The notes under the pieces are model-generated. The model did no database searches and was not told the origin of the DNA. It saw nothing but the letters and a program-made list of their open reading frames with translations. A DNA stretch of 64,000 nucleotides from contig LT649237.1 of NCBI GenBank assembly GCA_900128395.1, positions 18,038-82,037 on the forward strand, in the 5' to 3' direction. Both the position numbers and the translations under genes were made by a program. The stretch is from Stramenopiles sp. TOSAG23-2 (lineage: Eukaryota > Sar). Within the stretch, counting starts at the first letter, position 1; each line of letters opens with the position of its first letter. Below are positions 46,670-57,404 of this stretch, piece after piece.

Positions 46670-47200
46670 TCAACGGTCTTTGTTTGATTGCGCTACACGA
46701 TGTAATTGTTCTGGTTTATCATCAGTAGCTTCAAGTGAATGCGTTTGCAGACATTGAATTTTTTAAAATTGTTGTTATTCCCTCATTTAGATGCTTTTTT
46801 GCATCATTAGGTATAAATATACCTTTTGATTGAGCGGTGATTGTTTCCATGATTATTTTCTTTGTGGTTCGATTTAACATAATAACAAGCATCTTCATCA
46901 TCACAAACTACCAATTGATTGATACTACCAATTGATTCACGCGGTGTCCATGCAGAAAGACTATTACATTGCTCTGTGTAATATCGTACCACTTCTGTTG
47001 GCCCCAATGATTCAATATCAACTATTGCAAAAGAAATGGCATGGTACAAACAAATTCGAAAAATGTACAAGTAGCAGTAGTATTTTCAAAATTTGATGCA
47101 ACCCCAAGCTTTGTGTCACAGTATATACAAACAAATGTTGATGGAAGAGCTTGCAGCATCTGTATTAAAGCTCAAACCACATTATAAATTGCATGAAACA
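46670..47200 (-). pseudogene. frameshifted remnant of an unknown protein gene
   Basis: Four minus-strand segments in successive frames each look protein-coding and join end to end. They are ALPSTFVCIYCDTKLGVASN... (about 47150-47030), ISFAIVDIESLGPTEVVRYY...DDEDACYYV (about 47030-46880), TITAQSKGIFIPNDAKKHLNEG (about 46850-46760), and CLQTHSLEATDDKPEQLHRV... ending at TGA 46670-46672. An upstream in-frame TGA also breaks the first segment. At least one shift lies at an A6 run. No intron with good borders restores the frame. Neighbouring long genes are intact, so decay is more likely than assembly error. I do not recognise the protein. Confidence 0.45.
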
Positions 47201-47269
47201 TGGTATGCCTTTGTATTGATTTTCTTGTTTTTTGTTGATGCACCTTGTATTATAATACCTGCACTATAA

Positions 47270-47427
47270 TTCAACACTCCAGAAAATTTGGTAAATTGTA
47301 TGAAATATATAAATGTCACACATGCTCTAAAATTACGCGTATTCGATTATCATGGTATTTTAAATCCAGCAGAACGAATCAAAATTTGGCCGGAAATAAT
47401 TTTAACATTAATAAATGGAGAAAGATA
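47270..47427 (+). other. unexplained open segment, possible exon or gene fragment
   Basis: A stop-to-stop plus-strand frame without a good start codes for about 51 residues with coding-like composition (it includes KLRVFDYHGILNPAERIKIW), ending at TAA 47425-47427. It could be the tail of a second decayed gene or an exon whose partner I cannot find. A chance frame is also possible. Confidence 0.25.
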
Positions 47428-47550
47428 ATAAAGAACACGGTACGAGTTTGACCAATGCAGACTTTGTACAAAATGTGTTTGGTGTAACCGTTAAAGTAAG
47501 TAACCAAAATCCTATATATAGGTGACTAGGTAATATAAATAACACCTTAA

Positions 47551-49179
<1,629 letters not shown>

Positions 49180-49387
49180 GTGTGGTGAAATGTTTTGAAA
49201 AAAATAGTATACAACATTATAATATTATATATATTTTTTAAAAAATTAATGTTCTCTCTCTTTTTTTTTTTTAATGTGTGTGTACGGTTCTACAAACGTC
49301 AAAAGGTATTTTTATATCCTCTCTACTGTGGTGGTTTTTTAAAAAATTTTCGTATCTTCGTCCACCTTTGTGTTTTATTTAGAAAAG

Positions 49388-50194
49388 TTAAAATAACGCC
49401 CCTTCACCATTACTTAAAAATGCAAATGTACCAGTTAAATTTTCAATTGCACCATCTTTTAATGTTGTTATTTGTCTTCCTTTTTGTACTGCTTTTTTTA
49501 TTTCACCAATTTCACCAGTAACAGATGCGTGTAATTTCTTCAAATCATCACATACAGGTAAATATCCAGTTAATTCTACTGGTGCATCGCCAACACCCCT
49601 TCCAAACATCCAAACTTTTGGATTTGTTGAACGATCATGTTTTGGATCAGTTGGACCAAAAAGTAACAATCGTAAATTATTTGCAAGATAAAACGTTGCA
49701 ATCGCATGTTTTCCACCTTTCATTTCACGTGGTGGGCGATCTCTATCCGTCTTAATACCAGCTTTTTGCAATTGAGCAACCATTTCATGTAAATTTTGTG
49801 CATATAAAACTAGTTCTCCAAGTTGTAAACATGTATTTGGATGTTTTGGATCTGCTTTATGTTTTGTTTGTTCTTGTGCAAATACACTTAAACCATTTAT
49901 AATAGGTGGATCGTGTAAATTATTATTATCAGCTCCAGAATTGTCTGGATAACCAAATACAATACCAGATAAACCTGTACCACTCCCAGTGACTCGTATA
50001 TTTAAATTATTTAATTTTACTAAATTTTCTTCATCTACATTAAATCCTGCATTTTGCCATGCTTCTTTACTATCTCCAACAATAATTTCTTCAATACCCC
50101 ATGTATTATTAATAGTTGCCGCTGTATAATTTCTGGATATACATGTTCTTGCTCCCCCTTTGATTAATTGTTTAATTAATTGTACACGGCTCAT
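49388..50194 (-). CDS. VOC/glyoxalase-superfamily-like protein, probably mitochondrial
   Basis: The protein has 268 residues. The N-terminus (MSRVQLIKQLIKGGARTCISRNY) is basic and amphipathic with Arg/Ser and lacks acidic residues, fitting a mitochondrial presequence. Two related halves follow, each with a beta-alpha-beta-beta-beta look. The first has WGIEEIIVGDSKEAWQNAGF and IRVTGSGTGLSGIVFGYPD; the second has LGELVLYAQNLHEMVAQLQKAGI and ATFYLANNLRLLLFGP. This resembles the vicinal-oxygen-chelate fold, in which hypothetical proteins of this kind are often annotated glyoxalase-like. I cannot point to a full set of metal ligands, so enzymatic activity is open. The C-terminus contains ELTGYLPVCDDLKKLHASV. 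The gene is tail-to-tail with the sulfhydrylase gene after 208 bp. Confidence 0.6.
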   Translation of the reverse strand: MSRVQLIKQLIKGGARTCISRNYTAATINNTWGIEEIIVGDSKEAWQNAGFNVDEENLVKLNNLNIRVTGSGTGLSGIVFGYPDNSGADNNNLHDPPIINGLSVFAQEQTKHKADPKHPNTCLQLGELVLYAQNLHEMVAQLQKAGIKTDRDRPPREMKGGKHAIATFYLANNLRLLLFGPTDPKHDRSTNPKVWMFGRGVGDAPVELTGYLPVCDDLKKLHASVTGEIGEIKKAVQKGRQITTLKDGAIENLTGTFAFLSNGEGALF

Positions 50195-50468
50195 GATTCT
50201 GTTTTGCTGATAGTAATAATAATGATGATGTTGATTTTCTGTGTTACTCTACATCTTCCTCATGATGAATTTATATTTATTAGTATATATTATAGAGTAT
50301 ACATATTCGAACAGCAATAAAAAAATGCCCCTCGTGTGGGTAAGACATGACTTTTTTTATATATATTCACATTGAATTGTGTATAAGCTATAAAACCAAA
50401 ATAGAAGAAAAACAAAACAAACATTAAATTTACTAATAATAATAGGGAAAAAAAAGGACATCGTACAA
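50195..50468. promoter_or_regulatory. shortest head-to-head gap (274 bp)
   Basis: The glyoxalase-like gene and the GH43-like gene diverge from only 274 bp of AT-rich DNA. The spacing suggests a single bidirectional promoter. A CCCCTCGTGTGGG block sits near the middle (about 50328-50340). No other motif stands out. Confidence 0.4.
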
Positions 50469-51707
50469 ATGATACAGATAAAACGATTTCAAAACAATCC
50501 AATTGTAAATCAATCGATCCATATACATGGGGATTTTCCAGATGAATATCCATCAGATAATAAATCAAATGCAGGTTCTTCTTGGGGGACGCAAGGAAAT
50601 TTGTTTAATATTAATGGACCATCTTTAATTCATATTCCAGAAAATGTTCCAAATCGTCTTGGTAAATTCTATTTATATTTTGCACATCACAAAGGAAAAT
50701 GTATACGCATGGCATATTCTGACCATGTTGAAGGTCCATATACATTGTACGGTCCTGGAACTTTGCATTTAAAGGATTCGCTCTATACAACAACAGTTCC
50801 AATTGTTTCTCAAGATGTGAAATTTGCTGCGGATGTAGCTTTTGGTGTTGAAAAATCAAAAGTTGATGTTGGTTTAGAACCTCATATAGCTTCACCAGAT
50901 GTACATTATGATAGCGATACAAAAATATTCCGCATGTATTATCATGGATTATGTGGCAATGAAATCTCCAAATTTGCTGGAATGCAATTGAGCAGGGTCG
51001 CAACATCTATAGATGGGATTAATTGGAAGGCATATACAGAAGAAATCATTAAAACAGTTTATTTGCGAACATTTAAATTTCGTGATGAAATTTATGGTCT
51101 TGGAATGCCTGGAAGATTTTTTCGCTCTGAAAATGGTATATCTAATTGGAAACGTTGTTCATCGTATGCATTTACAAACATTGGTATGTGCTTTCGACAT
51201 TGTGCAGTACATTTAATTGAAGAAAAATCATTATTATATGTATTTTTTTCTCGTGCTGGTGATTGTCCTGAAAGATTATTATTATCAATTGTAAATTTAA
51301 AAAGTAATGATTGGACGGAATGGGAAGCTACAGATCCAATTGATATTCTTAAAGCAGAAGAAGAATGGGAAGGTTCAATGGAAGATGTAGAATACAGTAT
51401 GCGAGGTGCTGTTAGTGGATTGAATAATCAATTAAGAGATCCATTTATATTTTCATACGATGATAAAACGTATTTATTATATAGTATTGGTGGTGAATTT
51501 GGCATAGGTGGTTGTGAAATTAGATTGCCAAAAAAAGATCAACATGAATTTTTCATCAACAATATAATGAAAAAAAGGATGAAAAACCCAATGAGTGATG
51601 TTATGTATACAAAAGCAGGTGCACTTGCATTTCAAGAAAAACGTGTTATATCAATAACAAATGCAAATCATGAATTAAAAATGAAACGAGTGAGTTCTAA
51701 AATTTAA
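50469..51707 (+). CDS. GH43/GH32-like five-bladed beta-propeller protein
   Basis: The protein has 412 residues without signal peptide or membrane segment. It has the blade pattern of clan GH-F/J type glycosidases: GPSLIHIPE...GKFYLYFAHHKGKCIRMAYSD (blade 1, typical SDxxxGP continuation in DHVEGPYTLYG), HIASPDVHYDSDTKIFRMYYHG (blade 2), and LRDPFIFSYDDKTYLLYSIGGE (RDP motif near residue 320). The family cleaves or phosphorolyses furanosides and other sugars using carboxylates at the propeller centre. Candidates here are D in ASPDVHYD and D in LRDPF, but a full catalytic set is not proven. Most relatives I know are bacterial, so bacterial ancestry is possible, although composition matches the host genome. 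It is the only gene here followed by a same-strand neighbour. Confidence 0.65.
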   Translation: MIQIKRFQNNPIVNQSIHIHGDFPDEYPSDNKSNAGSSWGTQGNLFNINGPSLIHIPENVPNRLGKFYLYFAHHKGKCIRMAYSDHVEGPYTLYGPGTLHLKDSLYTTTVPIVSQDVKFAADVAFGVEKSKVDVGLEPHIASPDVHYDSDTKIFRMYYHGLCGNEISKFAGMQLSRVATSIDGINWKAYTEEIIKTVYLRTFKFRDEIYGLGMPGRFFRSENGISNWKRCSSYAFTNIGMCFRHCAVHLIEEKSLLYVFFSRAGDCPERLLLSIVNLKSNDWTEWEATDPIDILKAEEEWEGSMEDVEYSMRGAVSGLNNQLRDPFIFSYDDKTYLLYSIGGEFGIGGCEIRLPKKDQHEFFINNIMKKRMKNPMSDVMYTKAGALAFQEKRVISITNANHELKMKRVSSKI

Positions 51708-52262
51708 ATATATATTATATATAATTATATGATATATGCGCTCCCAACAGGGTACTTTATAATAAAATAAAAATCTAAAAAACACATTTATGTACACACA
51801 CACACACATATTCTTTAAACACTTGTGCACCTGAGTTTAAATGAAAAATAATATTAATCCACCATGAAAAACCAAGAAATGTCAATTCCATAGGCCAAAA
51901 TGAATTAATTTTCAATTTTGACTATATTATATTCAAATCTCCGTTTATTAAAAATGTATTATAAATTTTATCATATCATACACTATTACAAATGATCACA
52001 TGATGATTTAATAAAAAAAGATATTTCCATTTAAAATGGAGCTACAACAAAGATTTAAAATTGAAGTTAGGCGTTAAATTGCACAAAAAAGAGAGGCAAA
52101 AATACTATAAATTATATATATACATCAATGTATAGAAGGGTAGATAGGTATATTGAACATATATTTACATACAGTTATATACGGAGAGAAATTGTATCAT
52201 CTATAAAACTTTCGTAAAATAGACGTAGGATACTACAGACATATAGATATATATATATATAG
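51708..52262. other. gap between two same-strand genes
   Basis: This 555-bp stretch is AT-rich, with (AC)n at about 51794-51808 and a TA-rich end before the transporter ATG. It must hold the 3' UTR of the propeller gene and the promoter of the transporter gene. I see no ORF, RNA gene or repeat worth naming. Confidence 0.5.
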
Positions 52263-54227
52263 ATGTATATAACCATGTTGCGGCATATTATTCAACCAGT
52301 GACAAGGGCATCATCAACTAAAAAGAATATATTACGTTATACTAATAAATATAATAAAAATAGGACCAACATTGTGTATAATAATAATCAAAATAAAATC
52401 AATCCTTATTTCTTATTGAATTCATCGCAACCAAAACGAATATTATATTATCATACTACGAAAATATTAAATCAAAGTGATGAAGATGAAAAGGAGAAGA
52501 AATCGATTGGATTTTTTGACCGTGAACATTCTGTAGCTCCAGAAGGTTTTAATCGTTGGCTAGCTGTGCCGGCTGGCACACTAATAACTGCTAGTATAGG
52601 CGCTGTCTATGCTTGGAGTTCCTTTAATGCACCATTATGTCGTACGTTGGGTGTTGTTGCCCCTGCTGCAAGTGATTGGGATCTTGGTAGTGTTGTACCT
52701 ATCTTTTCAGCATGTGCAATTGGATTAGGCGTTGCTACTGCTACACTTGGTAGTTGGGCTGAAAGGGAAGGACCTCGTAAAACTGCTGGTGCAGCTAGTT
52801 TCTTATGGGCTGGTGGATTAGTAGTTACATCAATTGGTGCATATACACATATTTTACCTTTATGTTATCTAGGCTATGGTGTCGGTGCTGGTATGGGTTG
52901 GGGATTAGGATATATAAGTCCCGTATCGAATCTAATGAAATGGTTTCCAGATAAACGTGGTTTAGCAACTGGTATGGCACTTGCAAGTTTTGGTGGTGGT
53001 GCTATTCTTGCTGCACCGATGAATAAATATTTTATTGAAAAATTTTTCGTCGCACCAGAGTATTTAGGTACATTAGATACCGTAAATGTAGTGACAGAAG
53101 AGGGCAAACGATTTGTTGATTTTGCTGGTGAGATGAAAGAAGTTGTAGTTGCTACAGCAGCTGAAGTTTCAAAATTGCCTGGAGAATTGGTGGAAGGGGT
53201 ATATGTAGTTGGTACTGGTAGTACTGGTGTTGCAGAGACATTTTTAGCATTAGGGACATTGCATTTTGCTGCTATGATGACCGGTACATTGTTACAAAAA
53301 GTCCCACGTGAAGGTTGGAAGCCGGAAGGATGGGTTGGAGATGATACCGCTGCATCGATGGTAAAGGAGCCGGAGGGAGAAGGTAGTACAGCCACAGCAA
53401 CTACATTAGCGGTACCAGTTGAAAATGCAATGAAAACAAAGCAATTTTGGTTAATGTGGTTTGGTGTCTTTGGAAATGCAATTGCTGGTGTCTCTGTAAT
53501 GGCGTGTGCGAAAAATATTATTGGTGATGTATTTGCAAGTGCATTCCCCGCTATTATTACAGCTGGATTTATGTCTGGTTACTTAATGACATTAAGTGCG
53601 GCAAATGGTGGTGGGCGTTTTGCATGGGCAGCTATTAGTGATTACATTGGTAGAAAAAATACTACAATGATATTTGGCCTATCCATCCCATTTGCATTAG
53701 GTCTGCCATATTTAACAACCATGGTAACGGAAGGTGGAGGTGGAACACTTCCATTGACATTATTTTATGCTGGATCCGTATTAGTAATATCATTATACGG
53801 TGGTATATTTAGTGTATTACCAGCGCAAATTTCAGATAATTTTGGATTGAAACATGCTGGGGCCATTCATGGTAGAGCATTAACAGCATGGAGTACTAGT
53901 GCAGTTGTTGGACCGAAGATTTTAACAACATTACGACAAATATCTGTGGAAGATGCCATTACAGATTTAGTAGATAAATGTGATCCAACTGCATTTTATG
54001 ATAGGTATGGTGCGCCTGTAAAAGATTTAAAAGAATTAATTGAAACCAAGACGGTTACGATTCCAAGCTTAATGGAAATTGTTCCACCAGGTACGTTAGA
54101 TCCAACACCACATTTATATGATACAACATTTTATGCTATGAGTGGTATAATTGGTGCAGCATTATTATGTAATGCATTAGTTGTCCCTGTAGCACGTAAA
54201 CATTTTGTTGAAAGTGATAAGATATAA
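52263..54227 (+). CDS. OFA-type major facilitator transporter with N-terminal presequence
   Basis: The protein has 654 residues, or 650 if the second ATG (52275, better A/C context) is used. The first 90 residues are basic, Asn-rich and poor in acidic residues (MLRHIIQPVTRASSTKKNI), which suggests targeting to mitochondria. Then follow 12 transmembrane helices of the oxalate/formate antiporter (OFA) branch of MFS. They include GAVYAWSSFNAPLCRTLG (TM1 signature), GVGAGMGWGLGYISPVSNLMKWFPDKRGLATGMA (TM4-5 with the WFPDKRG loop) and GGRFAWAAISDYIGRKN (TM8-9 MFS loop). A 120-residue hydrophilic or helical insert separates the halves, and the mature C-terminus is extended. OFA carriers exchange small monocarboxylates or dicarboxylates; the substrate cannot be read from sequence. 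Confidence 0.88.
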   Translation: MYITMLRHIIQPVTRASSTKKNILRYTNKYNKNRTNIVYNNNQNKINPYFLLNSSQPKRILYYHTTKILNQSDEDEKEKKSIGFFDREHSVAPEGFNRWLAVPAGTLITASIGAVYAWSSFNAPLCRTLGVVAPAASDWDLGSVVPIFSACAIGLGVATATLGSWAEREGPRKTAGAASFLWAGGLVVTSIGAYTHILPLCYLGYGVGAGMGWGLGYISPVSNLMKWFPDKRGLATGMALASFGGGAILAAPMNKYFIEKFFVAPEYLGTLDTVNVVTEEGKRFVDFAGEMKEVVVATAAEVSKLPGELVEGVYVVGTGSTGVAETFLALGTLHFAAMMTGTLLQKVPREGWKPEGWVGDDTAASMVKEPEGEGSTATATTLAVPVENAMKTKQFWLMWFGVFGNAIAGVSVMACAKNIIGDVFASAFPAIITAGFMSGYLMTLSAANGGGRFAWAAISDYIGRKNTTMIFGLSIPFALGLPYLTTMVTEGGGGTLPLTLFYAGSVLVISLYGGIFSVLPAQISDNFGLKHAGAIHGRALTAWSTSAVVGPKILTTLRQISVEDAITDLVDKCDPTAFYDRYGAPVKDLKELIETKTVTIPSLMEIVPPGTLDPTPHLYDTTFYAMSGIIGAALLCNALVVPVARKHFVESDKI

Positions 54228-54276
54228 ATAAAAGGCATAGTCTACATGCACTGTGTATGGATATTATATTCAGATG

Positions 54277-54360
54277 GTTAAAATCTTTAAGTTATAATAA
54301 TTTTATTTCTCATGTTAAATAATATGATGCTCAATACTCAATCGCAAGAATAATATTATA
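54277..54360 (+). repeat. dispersed repeat, copy A
   Basis: TGGTTAAAATCT..AAGTT..TATAATAATTTTA.TTC.CATG.TAAATA recurs at about 61393-61480 in the same orientation, with scattered differences. Both copies lie downstream of a plus-strand stop codon. It may be a mobile-element remnant or a shared 3'-UTR element. Confidence 0.55.
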
Positions 54361-54413
54361 CGAGTACTTCGTATTATATATACGAACGAGCTTGTATATA
54401 TAATACTCTCGTA
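54359..54413. repeat. 13-bp perfect stem, 10-nt loop hairpin in a tail-to-tail gap
   Basis: GTATTATATATAC (54371-54383) is the exact reverse complement of GTATATATAATAC (54394-54406), with a 10-nt loop. Outside it TACGAG pairs with CTCGTA across a small internal loop. The architecture matches those at 15050 and 41268. Confidence 0.65.
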
Positions 54414-54702
54414 TATTAATATATGTATATTTATGATATTGTGCGTGTGTTTTATAAATATCTTTTTTAAGCAAAAAATAAAATCTTACGAGAAGTACAT
54501 TTTATATTACAATTTACTCGTACGTACGCGTACGATATTAAATAACATATATATGATATATAGGTCATATTAATAAATAAATTTTATATCATATCATATC
54601 ATATCATATGTGATACAAAATTCGTATCCTATTGTACGCGGCACACTGCGTAATCTCTATCAATCTCCCCTCTCCTTCGTATACTCTCTCTATTAATACA
54701 CA

Positions 54703-55878
54703 TTATCTTCTTATCTTCTCATTCTTCTTATCAAATTTACTTTTTAAATATTTCCGTATAATTCTTCTACCAAATTTAATTTCTTTAAATAACCATTTAA
54801 TATGTTGATGTGACATTTGATTTATTGGCTTTGCCATTTGTTCTTCAAATGAATGTCGTTTATTATAATTGTTACTAGTAACTAAAAGAAAATGTGTCAA
54901 AAATGTATGTGATTTACCATAAACGTGTGATAAATAATATTCTTGATCGCTACACCAATTTTCTGATGGTGGTATTGGTAAAAATTGACCTTTGAATATA
55001 TCCATGTGCATTTTAGAGAAAAAAGCTTTTGTTATTACACGTTTATATTGTGGATCAAGGGCAGCGGCAATGCCAAAATTTGGTATTAATTCTTTTTTCA
55101 ATAAAATACTAGTTAATTTTGTCAAAGTACATGACGACAATAAAAATGAATTTGAATTTAATTGATAAAAATAATCAGCCTTTTCAACATCATATGCTTC
55201 TTTTGCTAAATGATTCCATATATAACATGGGTTAGAAGTTTGATATGGATAAAATTTCATTTTCATATTTTCTATATTATCAATGTTTCCTTTGCGACGA
55301 TGATGATGGGACCATTCTAATTCTTCTTCTTCTATGTGACGTATTAATTTCATTTTTAAGTTTTGAAACAATTTTTTTTTTACATAATTTTGATACTTTT
55401 TATTTTCAAGAAATGGTAATGCAATTTTATCGTATCCAAATAAAATGACAACATTAAAATTCTTCAGATCACAACTTAAAGTTTGAAATAATGAGTCAAA
55501 AAATGCTTCGATATTATCGTTATTACGTTTCATTTCGCGAATACGAACTAATAGTGCTATTTTTGTATTAGATGATTGATAGATATTATTGTCATTATTA
55601 TTATTATTGTTGTCATTCTTGTTCTTATTCTTGTTGTTATCATATATCATGTGATTAATTTTTGGATTTAAGATTTCATTATGATTTCCACCACGTACAT
55701 TAAAATTATCATCATTGATTGTAGACAAAGACGATGACGCTGTTCCATGTACATGTTTGTGCGGTGTATGAAAAAATAAGAATACGACAGTAAATATTGT
55801 AAATGAAGCGCAACAACCTAATATAATTAAAATACACTGTGCACAAATTGAATAACCATTATTTTTTCGTCTCCTCAT
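54703..55878 (-). CDS. type II membrane protein, glycosyltransferase-like
   Basis: The ATG at 55876-55878 gives 391 residues; an eight-codon upstream extension starts with TTG and is not used. A short basic tail (RRRKNN) precedes one hydrophobic anchor (about 10-36, CAQCILIILGCCASFTIFTVVFLFF), then an Asn/Lys-rich stem with an Asn repeat. This is the classical layout of Golgi glycosyltransferases. The luminal part has ALLVRIREMKRN, VVILFGYDK, and a block ADYFYQLNSNSFLL...FGIAAALDPQYKRVITKAFFSKMHMDIF...WCSDQEYYLSHVYG. That block matches the layout of a protist glycosyltransferase-like family I know from memory (DYFYQLNDD..., GPxD..., HxDIFG..., WxSDDWIxxVYG). Where those usually show acidic metal-binding residues, this protein has NSN and SDQE, so activity may be altered or lost. 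Confidence 0.65.
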   Translation of the reverse strand: MRRRKNNGYSICAQCILIILGCCASFTIFTVVFLFFHTPHKHVHGTASSSLSTINDDNFNVRGGNHNEILNPKINHMIYDNNKNKNKNDNNNNNNDNNIYQSSNTKIALLVRIREMKRNNDNIEAFFDSLFQTLSCDLKNFNVVILFGYDKIALPFLENKKYQNYVKKKLFQNLKMKLIRHIEEEELEWSHHHRRKGNIDNIENMKMKFYPYQTSNPCYIWNHLAKEAYDVEKADYFYQLNSNSFLLSSCTLTKLTSILLKKELIPNFGIAAALDPQYKRVITKAFFSKMHMDIFKGQFLPIPPSENWCSDQEYYLSHVYGKSHTFLTHFLLVTSNNYNKRHSFEEQMAKPINQMSHQHIKWLFKEIKFGRRIIRKYLKSKFDKKNEKIRR

Positions 55879-56571
55879 ATTTCTAAATATATATTTTCTC
55901 AATTGATGATCCTATCATACACATATACATATATATATATATATTTATTTACTTTTGATTTGATAAATGATGTTGATACAATATATTTGTTGTATATACT
56001 AGTCGTCTATCCATGGATATACATAGATGTATTTATGTATAAATGTGTTTGTTGAAGAATGTAAAATTGGTAAAAAAAAAAGCACCAAAAATGATGGAAC
56101 GATTATCTATCTACTACAGAGGACATACACTATAAGTCCTATTTGTATATGCTAACTGGCTAGACTAAATAAGTATAAAAATCAATAGTCTTCAGTCCAC
56201 TTATCCTATTGTCCTTACTGGAAAAGTTGACTGAGGATGATGTGGATATAAATAGCAGCTAAATTTTCATCTCATTTTCTCTCTGCATTTTCCTATAATT
56301 TGAAATAATAAGTTAAGGTATTATAAAAAATATCGTTTTCGTGTTTTCGTTCTTTTTCTTTCTTTTTTTTTTCAGGAAAAAATCTATTTCTTCTTCCTTT
56401 TTCACCCAAAAGATACAGTATGTGATATATATATATTATTATTCATACATGGATAGGACACAGGACATACTGTATATATAGATGTAAATAATGTAGGAAA
56501 AAGAAAAAACAAACCAGAAGGAAATTACAATCAATTTGTACACTTTTATTATATACAAAATTAGTAATATC
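55879..56571. promoter_or_regulatory. head-to-head gap, glycosyltransferase-like gene / GST
   Basis: This 693-bp gap has (TA)n at about 55927-55943 beside the minus-strand gene and a poly-T/pyrimidine-rich block at about 56340-56405. TCAGTC (56192) and GACTGA (56229) form an imperfect inverted pair. Nothing suggests a gene. Confidence 0.4.
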
Positions 56572-57204
56572 ATGATGAAATTAACGTATTTTAACTTTGG
56601 TCCAGGTGGGAGAGCATTCATGGTCCGTGCAGCGTTGCATCATGCTGGAATTAGATTTGAAGATATAAGATTATCACCAACAGAATTTAAAACAGCAAAA
56701 CAAAATGGAAAATATCAAACAGGCATTCCTGAATTAGTTTTACGCAATGGTAAAGTGTATACGCAGTCACTGGCAATGCTTCGTTTTGCAGGCAAATTAG
56801 CAAATATCTATCCAACAGATGAGTATAAAGCTTTTGCAGTGGATGTTGTTTGTGATACTGTACATGATTTATTAGCAAAAGCACCAGGAGGTTCCAATGA
56901 AGCCGAAAGAGAAAAAAACCGTCAAATATATTCAAATGGAAGAATGAAGGCATATATGGAATCATTGGAAAGAACTATACAACAAGAACGTGGAAAATAT
57001 ACTGTTGGTGATGATTTTACAATTGCAGATTTAGACTTATATTTTTTAACAAATATGATATCATCTGGTAAATTTGATTACATCCCACCATCATATTTAA
57101 ATACCTATCCAAATATGGTTGAATTGAATGAAATAATTGCTAAACATCCAATATGTACAAATTGGATGAGTGAAGTTATGGCTACTTCTGGGGCAAAGCT
57201 TTAG
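56572..57204 (+). CDS. glutathione S-transferase, sigma-like
   Basis: The protein has 210 residues from ATG 56572; a second ATG follows directly, and the frame further upstream begins with TTG. The N-terminal thioredoxin-like domain (about 1-80) has LTYFNFGPGGRAFMVRAALHHAG with the catalytic Tyr and the Arg of sigma/alpha-type GSTs. The cis-Pro region GIPELVLRNGKVYTQSLAMLRFAG carries the glutathione-binding Gln-Ser pair. The helical domain contains YTVGDDFTIADLDLYFL, the conserved N-capping box/hydrophobic staple. It would conjugate glutathione to electrophiles or reduce peroxides, or act as a prostaglandin-D-synthase-like isomerase as some sigma members do. It is cytosolic, full length and intronless. 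The tail-to-tail gap to the next gene is 200 bp. Confidence 0.93.
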   Translation: MMKLTYFNFGPGGRAFMVRAALHHAGIRFEDIRLSPTEFKTAKQNGKYQTGIPELVLRNGKVYTQSLAMLRFAGKLANIYPTDEYKAFAVDVVCDTVHDLLAKAPGGSNEAEREKNRQIYSNGRMKAYMESLERTIQQERGKYTVGDDFTIADLDLYFLTNMISSGKFDYIPPSYLNTYPNMVELNEIIAKHPICTNWMSEVMATSGAKL

Positions 57205-57294
57205 TCGCTACACGAAAAAAAAAGGGGTGTGTTTCTTCTATCAAATTTTAAAACACACACACACCAAATCTATATCTCAGGATATGTGATTATA

Positions 57295-57352
57295 ACGAGA
57301 TGTATTAATTACACACAAATTTTTAATAATATTCTCTACTAGATACTCTCGT
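57295..57352. repeat. inverted repeat in the GST / GMC oxidoreductase tail-to-tail gap
   Basis: ACGAGATGTA (57295-57304) pairs with TACTCTCGT (57344-57352) with one bulged base. A second pair, GGTGTGTTT...AAACACAC, lies at about 57225-57260. The ACGAG/CTCGT core recurs in other tail-to-tail gaps here. Confidence 0.4.
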
Positions 57353-57404
57353 ACAAATTTACTAAAATCATCCTCATCATGTCCTCTCGTTTTCATCCAC
57401 ATCA

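Larger units (their letters stand above)
54228..54702. other. tail-to-tail gap, OFA transporter / glycosyltransferase-like gene
   Basis: The 475-bp gap contains a dispersed repeat copy (about 54277-54360), a strong hairpin (54359-54413), a TACGTACGCGTACG-rich spot at about 54520-54534, and four ATATC pentamer repeats at about 54583-54606. No gene is seen. Confidence 0.55.

Noticed and set aside
46807-47070. 87-residue minus-strand ORF as a gene of its own
   Set aside because: It starts with TTG, and coding-like sequence continues in other frames on both sides, so it is treated as part of a pseudogene.
57205-57260. Bacterial-type terminator after the GST gene
   Set aside because: The GGTGTGTTT/AAACACAC pair comes from (AC)n repeats, and the genome is eukaryotic.
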